This document shows, piece after piece, positions 50,090 through 55,658 of a stretch of 55,658 nucleotides of DNA. The position numbers were made by a program, and so were the translations under genes. The notes beneath the pieces are model-generated. The model made no database searches. It saw only the letters and a list, made by a program, of their open reading frames with translations, and was not told where the DNA came from. The stretch is from contig NZ_BSEN01000004.1 of the NCBI RefSeq assembly GCF_027921845.1, positions 1 through 55,658 of the forward strand, read 5' to 3'. How positions within the stretch are numbered: position 1 is the first letter of the stretch; the number at the start of each line of letters is the position of its first letter. Source of the DNA: Leifsonia poae. GTDB lineage: Bacteria > Actinomycetota > Actinomycetes > Actinomycetales > Microbacteriaceae.

Positions 50090-51370
50090 ATGTCGAGTAC
50101 TGGTGTGAATGTGAAGACGAAAACGGGTGGGCGGCTCGCCGCACTGGATGGCCTGCGCGGCCTTGCGGCGCTGATCGTGCTCGCCCATCACGCCATGTAC
50201 ACGAACCCCACTTTCCCCGGAACACCGGGCGCCGGAAACGTTCAGACCGGCTCGCCGATGTGGTGGATCACCTACACCCCGCTCAAGCTGGCGACGGCCG
50301 GCTGGGAGTCGGTGATCGTGTTCTTCGTGCTGTCCGGTCTGGTGGTCTCGCTTCCCGTCGTCCGCTCACGTGGATTCGACTGGGTCGCCTATTTCCCGCG
50401 CCGAGTGGTGCGGTTGATGGTCCCCGTGATGGGTGCGGCGCTCGTCGCCGCCGCCTTCGTGGTCGCCATCCCCCAGCGTTCGACCCAGCCCGATGGAACC
50501 TGGCTCAGCGACTCCTCGACGCCCAACTTCTCGTGGGAGTACATCGTCAAGGCCTGGGACCTTCTCGGTGGCGATGGACAGATCGACAACCCCCTGTGGT
50601 CGCTGCGCTGGGAGCTGGTCTTCTCGCTCGCGCTGCCCGTCATCGCGATCGCCGCGATCGCGGTGCGCAAGTGGTGGATGGCCGGCCTGATCGCCGCCTC
50701 CGTGCTCACCTGGCTCGGGGTGCGGACCGACTCGGGCGCCCTGAGCTACCTGCCTGCCTTCTTCGTCGGCGCCGTCGTCGCGGTTCGCCTCGACGCCGTG
50801 CGCCAGTTCGCCGACCGCATGAACCGGCGCCGGTGGCGTCACCCGCTGTGGTTCCTGATGGCCTTCGGCGGCTCGATGCTGATGATCGCCCCGTGGCTGA
50901 TGGGCCAGAACTCCGGAGACGCTCCGGAGCTCGTCTTCGCGCTCAAGGGCCTGGCCCCGCTCGCGGCCGCCGCCATCGTCGTCGCGGCGATCGGCTGGAA
51001 GCCGCTGCACCTGCTCCTCGAGTCGCGCCCGCTGCAGTTCGCGGGGACGATCTCGTTCAGCCTGTACCTCGTGCACGTGCCGATCCTGATCTTCAGCACC
51101 TACCTGTTCGCCGGTCAGCCGTGGTTCGTCCCCCTGCTCTTCGGCGTCCCGGTCGCCATCCTCGTGGCCGTCGGCTTCACCTGGCTCGTCGAGAAGCGCA
51201 GTCACGGCTGGTCGCGCGCGGTCGGGGCGTGGGCGTCGGAGCGTTACGCGTCGTGGTTCGGCCGCGAAGAGGTCGTGGCGGATCGCGCGGAGCCGGGCGA
51301 GCGTCCGGAGACCGAGCGAACGGCCGATCGGCCGGCGGTCGAGCGCGCCAAGGCCGACGCGCGGAGCTGA
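50090..51370 (+). CDS. acyltransferase-3 family membrane protein
   Basis: This 426-residue integral membrane O-acyltransferase has about ten helices. It opens with LAALDGLRGLAALIVLAHHAM, whose histidine is the family's catalytic candidate. LRWELVFSLALPVIAI and ISFSLYLVHVPILIF are further typical segments. The C terminus is a soluble, arginine- and glutamate-rich tail. TACCGT lies 9 nt before ATG 50090. It probably acylates a surface polysaccharide, by inference from its envelope-gene neighbours. Confidence 0.9.
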   Translation: MSSTGVNVKTKTGGRLAALDGLRGLAALIVLAHHAMYTNPTFPGTPGAGNVQTGSPMWWITYTPLKLATAGWESVIVFFVLSGLVVSLPVVRSRGFDWVAYFPRRVVRLMVPVMGAALVAAAFVVAIPQRSTQPDGTWLSDSSTPNFSWEYIVKAWDLLGGDGQIDNPLWSLRWELVFSLALPVIAIAAIAVRKWWMAGLIAASVLTWLGVRTDSGALSYLPAFFVGAVVAVRLDAVRQFADRMNRRRWRHPLWFLMAFGGSMLMIAPWLMGQNSGDAPELVFALKGLAPLAAAAIVVAAIGWKPLHLLLESRPLQFAGTISFSLYLVHVPILIFSTYLFAGQPWFVPLLFGVPVAILVAVGFTWLVEKRSHGWSRAVGAWASERYASWFGREEVVADRAEPGERPETERTADRPAVERAKADARS

Positions 51371-51415
51371 TCCGATCGGCCTTCCGCGGCGCGCTTCCGG
51401 ATAGGGCTGGGCCGC

Positions 51416-52564
51416 CTACAGGTCGGCGTGCAGCTGCCAGACCCGCTCGGCGGAGTCGCGCCAGCTGAACGCCCGCGCGCGGTCGGCGGCGAGCACTCCC
51501 AGCCGGGTGCGCAGAGCATCGTCGCTGAGAACGCGGCCGATCGCCGCGGCGAGCCGCTCGGCGTACCCGTCGGTGTCAGCGGCCGTCTCCGGTCGCTCGA
51601 CGATCAGGCTGGCGCCGGCGGCTACCTCGACCAGGGCGGGATCGTCGGAGTGGATCACGGGGGCGCCGAACTTGAAGGCCTCCACGATCGGCAGCCCGAA
51701 GCCCTCGGCCAGACTCGGATAGACGAAGAGGGTCGCGCGGTCGAGCACGACCGCGAGGTCGGGGTCGTCGAGATGGCCGAGCGCGCGCACGCGATCCTCG
51801 GGGAGTCCCGCCGCCGCGGCGACGCCCGTCGCCGAGCCGTCGCCGAAACGATCAGGGCCGGCGATCAGCAGGGGGATGCTCTGCGCCTCCGGGCGAGCGA
51901 TGGCCCGGATGAGCGGGGTCAGGCCCTTACGCGGCATGATCGACCCCAGCGTGAGGGCGTAGCGTTCGGGCAGCCCGAGCCGGTGCGCCCTCTCGTCGGC
52001 GTCCGACGGAAGCCGCAGCGTCGTGGCCGGAGCGCCGCCGATGACCCGGACGCGATCGCCGAGGTCGACGACCTCGGACAGCTGGTTCGCGACGGCGTGC
52101 GTCGGCACCACGATCGCGTCGGCGTGCTTGCGCGCGCGCTTGACCATCGCCTTCTGCCACAGCACACTCGTCGACGACAGCGATTCCGGGAACGTCCAGG
52201 GGAGGACGTCGTGAATGGTGACCGCGATCTGCTCGCCGTCGTTGAGACGGTCGTGGCGGCGCAGCGGCGCGAAGAGGCTCGGGGCGTGGATCATGCCGCC
52301 CGCGCCCGGCATCGCCAGTCCGGACTGCCAGGCCATGGTGAGCTCGCGACGCGCGAGCGGGAGCTTGATCAGCCGGGCGAGCCCCGGCAGACGGGACGCG
52401 ACGTCGTCGAACGTCTCCTGCGGCACGTTCGAGACGATGCCTTCGACCTCGCAGCCGGGGGGCGCCGTGGCGATGATCTGCCTGGTCAGTTCCTCGGCGT
52501 AGCGGCGGGCCCCACCGGGAGCGTCGCCGATGAGCTCATCAACGACCACTCTCAGGGTTGTCAT
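51416..52564 (-). CDS. GT4 glycosyltransferase
   Basis: This 382-residue GT-B enzyme has an N-terminal acceptor-side GDAPGGARRYAEEL loop and the donor-side motif PSLAEGFGLPIVEAF with its EX7E glutamates. The central strand TLGSIMPRKGLTPLIRA matches family GT4. The start ATG 52564 has GGAG 6 nt upstream and lies inside the 3' end of rmlD (26-bp overlap). The position after rmlB-rmlD suggests a rhamnosyl or related transferase for envelope glycan, but the donor is not shown by the sequence. Confidence 0.87.
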   Translation of the reverse strand: MTTLRVVVDELIGDAPGGARRYAEELTRQIIATAPPGCEVEGIVSNVPQETFDDVASRLPGLARLIKLPLARRELTMAWQSGLAMPGAGGMIHAPSLFAPLRRHDRLNDGEQIAVTIHDVLPWTFPESLSSTSVLWQKAMVKRARKHADAIVVPTHAVANQLSEVVDLGDRVRVIGGAPATTLRLPSDADERAHRLGLPERYALTLGSIMPRKGLTPLIRAIARPEAQSIPLLIAGPDRFGDGSATGVAAAAGLPEDRVRALGHLDDPDLAVVLDRATLFVYPSLAEGFGLPIVEAFKFGAPVIHSDDPALVEVAAGASLIVERPETAADTDGYAERLAAAIGRVLSDDALRTRLGVLAADRARAFSWRDSAERVWQLHADL

Positions 52565-53414
52565 GCTGCTCCAGAACTCCGTGTCGCGCGGCGTCGGCCA
52601 GCGCATCCTGCCATTCCCGCATGGGCTCGAGGCCGGCGGCACGCCAGGCCTCGTGACCGAGTACCGAGTACGCGGGCCGAGGTGCCGGTCGCACGAACTG
52701 CGAGCTGTCGGTCGGTGTGACCCTATCAGGGTTCAAACCGGCCCGGCTGAAGACCGCCTTGGCGAACTCGTACCAGCTCGCCTGCCCGGCGTTCGTGCCG
52801 TGATAGATGCCTGCCGGGGCATCCGCATCGAGCAGCGCGACGATCTGGGCGGCGAGGTCACCGGTCCACGTCGGCTGCCCGAGCTGGTCGGCGACCACCG
52901 AGACGGTCTCGTGGCTGCCGGCGAGCTTCACCATCGTCTTCGCGAAGTTCGCGCCGCCCGCCCCGTACAGCCAGGCGGTGCGCACCACGTAGGTGCCGTC
53001 CGGATGCGCGGCGAGAGCCAGCTCCTCGCCGGCGGCCTTCGTGCGGCCGTAGGCGTTGATCGGGTCGCGCGGGGCGCCCTCGGAGTACGGCGACGTTCCG
53101 AAGCCGTCGAACACGTAGTCGGTCGAGACCGTGACGAGCTTCGCACCGTGTTCGTGCGCAGCGACCGCGAGGTTCTCCACGCCTGTCGCGTTGATCGCGT
53201 ATGCCTCGTCTTCGTGCGTCTCTGCATCGTCGACCCTCGTGTACGCCGACGCGTTGATCACGACGTCGTGGCCGGCGACCGCGGCGAGCACGGCATCCCT
53301 GTCGGTCACGTCGAGGTCGGCGCGGCCGAGCGCGGTGACGTCGCGGCCGGCGAGGGCGCGCTGCAGGTCCTGACCGAGCATGCCGGCCGCTCCGGCGATG
53401 AGATAGCGGGTCAT
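52539..53414 (-). CDS. rmlD: dTDP-4-dehydrorhamnose reductase
   Basis: This 291-residue short-chain reductase makes dTDP-L-rhamnose. It has the NAD(P) loop LIAGAAGMLGQDL at the N terminus, VINASAYTRVDDAE, the catalytic YGRTKAAGE (YxxxK) and the substrate region TDYVFDG. ATG 53414 lies 5 nt after the rmlB stop, so the two genes are coupled. No epimerase (rmlC) or thymidylyltransferase (rmlA) gene lies in the window. Confidence 0.94.
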   Translation of the reverse strand: MTRYLIAGAAGMLGQDLQRALAGRDVTALGRADLDVTDRDAVLAAVAGHDVVINASAYTRVDDAETHEDEAYAINATGVENLAVAAHEHGAKLVTVSTDYVFDGFGTSPYSEGAPRDPINAYGRTKAAGEELALAAHPDGTYVVRTAWLYGAGGANFAKTMVKLAGSHETVSVVADQLGQPTWTGDLAAQIVALLDADAPAGIYHGTNAGQASWYEFAKAVFSRAGLNPDRVTPTDSSQFVRPAPRPAYSVLGHEAWRAAGLEPMREWQDALADAARHGVLEQHDNPESGR

Positions 53415-53419
53415 CGCGC

Positions 53420-54409
53420 TCAGTTGTCCAGCGCCGCGCGGGCCTTCAGGGGCTCCCACCAGGCACGGTTGTCGCGGTACCACTGCACGACGTCGGCCAG
53501 TCCCTGCTGGAACGGGACGAGCGGCTCGTAGCCGAGCTCCTTCTGGATCTTGGAGATGTCGACCGAGTATCGCAGGTCGTGGCCGAGACGGTCGGCGACG
53601 CGATCGACGTACGACCAGTCCTTGCCGGTGGCGTCGAGGAGCAGTTGGGTGAGCTCCTTGTTCGTCAGCTCGGTGCCGCCGCCGATGTTGTAGATCTCGC
53701 CGGCGCGGCCGTTGACCAGCACCATGGCGATGCCGCGCGTGTGGTCGTCCACGTGCAGCCAGTCGCGGATGTTGTTGCCCTCGCCGTAGAGCGGCACATG
53801 CTTGTCGTCGATGAGATTCGTGACGAAGAGCGGGATGACCTTCTCGGGGAAATGGTAGGGGCCGTAGTTGTTCGAGCAGCGCGTGATCGAGACGTTGAGG
53901 CCGTGCGTGCGGAAGTAGCTGCGAGCGAGCAGGTCGCTGCCGGCCTTCGACGCCGAGTACGGGGAGTTCGGCTCGAGCGGGCGGTCCTCCGCCCACGATC
54001 CCTCGGCGATCGAGCCGTAGACCTCGTCGGTGGAGACGTGCACGAAGCGCTTGAGATTGTTGCGCAGCGCAGCATCGAGCAGCTGCTGCGTTCCGAGCAC
54101 GTTGGTCTCGACGAAGATCGATGCATCGCGCACCGACCGGTCGACGTGGGACTCGGCGGCGAAGTGCACCACGGCGTCGACCGTGGGGAACAGCTCGTCG
54201 AGGAGACCGCCGTTGCGGATGTCGCCCTTGATGAAGGTGTACCGAGGGGAGTCGGCGACCGGTGCGAGGTTCTCGAGGTTTCCTGAGTACGTGAGCGCGT
54301 CGAGGACGACGACCTCGGCGCCTTCGAGCCCGGGGTACGCATCCTGGAGGGTGCGGCGGACGAAGTTGGAGCCGATGAAACCGGCACCGCCGGTGACAAG
54401 AATCTTCAT
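53420..54409 (-). CDS. rmlB: dTDP-glucose 4,6-dehydratase
   Basis: This 329-residue extended SDR enzyme performs the second step of dTDP-rhamnose synthesis. ILVTGGAGFIGSNFV binds NAD, HFAAESHVDRSV and STDEVYGSI carry catalytic residues, and PYSASKAGSDLLARSY holds the YxxxK pair. Length is standard. The start ATG 54409 is the one that places the Rossmann loop at the N terminus; a longer frame to 54499 has no support. A 14-bp palindrome lies 16 nt upstream. Confidence 0.95.
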   Translation of the reverse strand: MKILVTGGAGFIGSNFVRRTLQDAYPGLEGAEVVVLDALTYSGNLENLAPVADSPRYTFIKGDIRNGGLLDELFPTVDAVVHFAAESHVDRSVRDASIFVETNVLGTQQLLDAALRNNLKRFVHVSTDEVYGSIAEGSWAEDRPLEPNSPYSASKAGSDLLARSYFRTHGLNVSITRCSNNYGPYHFPEKVIPLFVTNLIDDKHVPLYGEGNNIRDWLHVDDHTRGIAMVLVNGRAGEIYNIGGGTELTNKELTQLLLDATGKDWSYVDRVADRLGHDLRYSVDISKIQKELGYEPLVPFQQGLADVVQWYRDNRAWWEPLKARAALDN

Positions 54410-54424
54410 GTGGTGATGGGTGCT

Positions 54425-54438
54425 TTCTGTCGACAGAA
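54425..54438. promoter_or_regulatory. palindrome TTCTGTCGACAGAA upstream of rmlB
   Basis: A perfect 14-bp palindrome lies between the divergent rmlB and cell-wall-binding protein genes, 16 nt before rmlB. It does not match the actinobacterial LexA box. It could be an operator for rmlB-rmlD. Confidence 0.4.
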
Positions 54439-54522
54439 TCGGCAACGAGTCTAGCCGAGAGATTTTCGCGCAAACCTCCCGAATCATGCACCCCTGCACG
54501 AATCTGTCGCTAGGATCGGCGG

Positions 54523-55658
54523 GTGAGCAAATGGGGGAAGCGCTCGGCGCTGAGCATTGTCATCGGAACTTTCGTCGCGGGGGCGGCACTGATCGCAGGA
54601 GGGCTGCCAGCGGTCGCCTCGCCTGGTGATCAGGGCGACGGCGCGTCGTCGGCGGCCGCGCAGGCCTATTACGCCGGGGTGGCGAAGGCGGAGGCGGCGA
54701 CGGGGCTGACCCGAGCGGCCAAGACAGCGCCCGAGCTGGCGGCGCCCGACGGCTCCTCGCGGTTCTCCGCCGCGGCGACCGTGGTCGCGTCAGATTTCGC
54801 CGCAGGCAACCTGATGACCGATGCCGTGTTCTACAACGGAACGGCGTTCTCGCAAGGGCAGATCCAGGGCCTTTTCGACACGCAGGTACCGACGTGCAAG
54901 ACGGGCTACGTCTGCTTGAGGAGCTACAAGGCGGCCACCGCGGCGCGCAGCGCCGACGCGATGTGCAAGGGATACACGGCGGCCAGCAGCGAACTGGCAT
55001 CGGTGATCATCACGAAGGTCGCCGCTTCGTGCGGGATCAACCCGGGCGTGCTGGTCTCCCTCCTGCAGAAGGAGCAGGGCCTCGTCACCGACGACTGGCC
55101 CTCCGCCACGCAGTACGCGTACGCCACGGGCTACTCGTGCCCTGACGATCCGGGCATCGGCTGCGATCCGGACACCGCCGGGTTCTTCGCGCAGGTCTAC
55201 GGAGCCGCCTGGCAGTTCAAGCGCTACGCGAACCCCGCGGGGACCTCGAACTACTTCACGTGGTTTCCGGTGGGCAAGGTCACCAATGTCCTCTATTCCG
55301 AGAAGGCCTCGCTCAACTGCGGCTCTGCGCCCGTCGCGATCTGGAGCAAGGCGACGGCCGCCCTCTACTACTACACGCCCTACCAGCCGAACGCGGCGGC
55401 GCTCGCGAACTTCTTCGGCACCGGAGACAAGTGCTCCAGCTACGGGAACCGCAACTTCTGGGGGACGTACACCAGCTGGTTCGGGTCGACGATCGCCGGC
55501 AGGACGCCCTCGGTCTCGCGTGCGTCAGGGGCCGACCGCTACGCCGTCGCGGTGTCGATCTCGCGTGCCGCGTACCCGGCCGGCTCGGTCCCCGTCGTCT
55601 ACGTGGCGAGCGGTGCGAACTTCCCCGACGCCCTGAGCGCCGCGCCGGCCGCCTCGCT
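54523..55658 (+). CDS. secreted CWB2 cell-wall-binding protein (5' part)
   Basis: At least 378 residues are visible; the gene runs off the window. The GTG at 54523 lies 6 nt after TAGGAT (54511-54516), so it is probably leaderless. An N-terminal signal peptide (SALSIVIGTFVAGAALIAGG, ending near AVAS at about residue 33) precedes a domain of unknown type with paired cysteines and the stretch GINPGVLVSLLQKEQGLVTDDW, which resembles a lysozyme-like hydrolase. Near residue 340 the first CWB2 repeat begins (GADRYAVAVSIS, VYVASGANFPDAL). Peptidoglycan binding is expected; hydrolase activity is a guess. Confidence 0.8.
   Translation, partial: MSKWGKRSALSIVIGTFVAGAALIAGGLPAVASPGDQGDGASSAAAQAYYAGVAKAEAATGLTRAAKTAPELAAPDGSSRFSAAATVVASDFAAGNLMTDAVFYNGTAFSQGQIQGLFDTQVPTCKTGYVCLRSYKAATAARSADAMCKGYTAASSELASVIITKVAASCGINPGVLVSLLQKEQGLVTDDWPSATQYAYATGYSCPDDPGIGCDPDTAGFFAQVYGAAWQFKRYANPAGTSNYFTWFPVGKVTNVLYSEKASLNCGSAPVAIWSKATAALYYYTPYQPNAAALANFFGTGDKCSSYGNRNFWGTYTSWFGSTIAGRTPSVSRASGADRYAVAVSISRAAYPAGSVPVVYVASGANFPDALSAAPAAS

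Noticed and set aside
54425-54438. LexA (SOS) box before rmlB
   Set aside because: The palindrome TTCTGTCGACAGAA does not fit the actinobacterial TCGAAC-N4-GTTCGA pattern.

Overview
The window is about 70% GC with strong G/C at third codon positions. It carries genes typical of Actinobacteria: acyl-CoA carboxylase subunits with a small epsilon subunit, an LpdA-type flavoprotein, a LytR-CpsA-Psr protein and a CWB2 cell-wall-binding protein. Together with the many TAnnnT boxes lying 6-7 nt before start codons, this suggests a Microbacteriaceae chromosome, perhaps Leifsonia-like; the genus is an inference. From memory, much of the gene order follows the Mycobacterium tuberculosis segment around Rv3264c-Rv3319 (manB, rmlD, cpsA, purE/purK, birA, accD5/E5, maf, accA3, lpdA, deoD, pmmB, add, deoA, cdd, sdhCDAB), so this is mostly ancestral core chromosome.

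Layout. 1-397: end of an unidentified gene and two short tandem arrays. 398-5929: glycerol use, with a SorC-type regulator divergent from glpD, glpF and glpK; the same palindrome lies before the regulator and before glpF. 5993-10472 (minus): trpS-GNAT-HAD, exonuclease III and a YihY membrane protein. 10546-14008 (minus): sdhCDAB, preceded by a long perfect palindrome and a membrane esterase gene. 15555-19345: a small orphan gene, GDP-mannose synthesis divergent from a glycosyltransferase, and a CorA transporter. 19518-28614: a nucleoside salvage regulon (BMP lipoprotein, ABC ATPase, two permeases, cytidine deaminase, thymidine phosphorylase, adenosine deaminase), followed by an orphan PTS EIIA-EIIB pair. 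28833-30491: an ArsR/MFS pair that looks like an insertion. 30386-34471: sugar phosphomutase, purine nucleoside phosphorylase and LpdA.

34472-35810 holds a repeat-rich gap and an AbiEi/DUF559 nuclease-like gene. 35786-38270 (minus) carries the biotin carboxylase/carrier subunit and Maf. 38295-42511 carries an rRNA methyltransferase and a three-gene signalling unit (response regulator, histidine kinase, kinase-like membrane protein without catalytic motifs). 42512-43017 is a structured intergenic region with a 14-bp array, tandem hairpins sharing one loop sequence and an AT-rich patch. 43018-45699 has accE-accD divergent from birA. 45706-50005 has a PH-domain protein, a GtrA protein, purK, purE and an LCP protein. 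50090-54409 has an acyltransferase, a glycosyltransferase, rmlD and rmlB (cell-envelope glycan synthesis). The window ends inside a secreted CWB2 protein gene.

Functionally, nucleosides imported by the ABC system can be split by DeoA and PNP, deaminated by Cdd and Add, and the pentose-1-phosphate isomerised by the neighbouring phosphomutase. Glycerol enters by GlpF, is phosphorylated by GlpK and oxidised by GlpD; GlpD and succinate dehydrogenase both feed the quinone pool. AccA3, AccD, AccE and BirA form a carboxylase and biotinylation set, and the two carboxylase promoters share an upstream sequence at nearly the same distance. No rRNA, tRNA, CRISPR array, transposase or prophage gene was seen.
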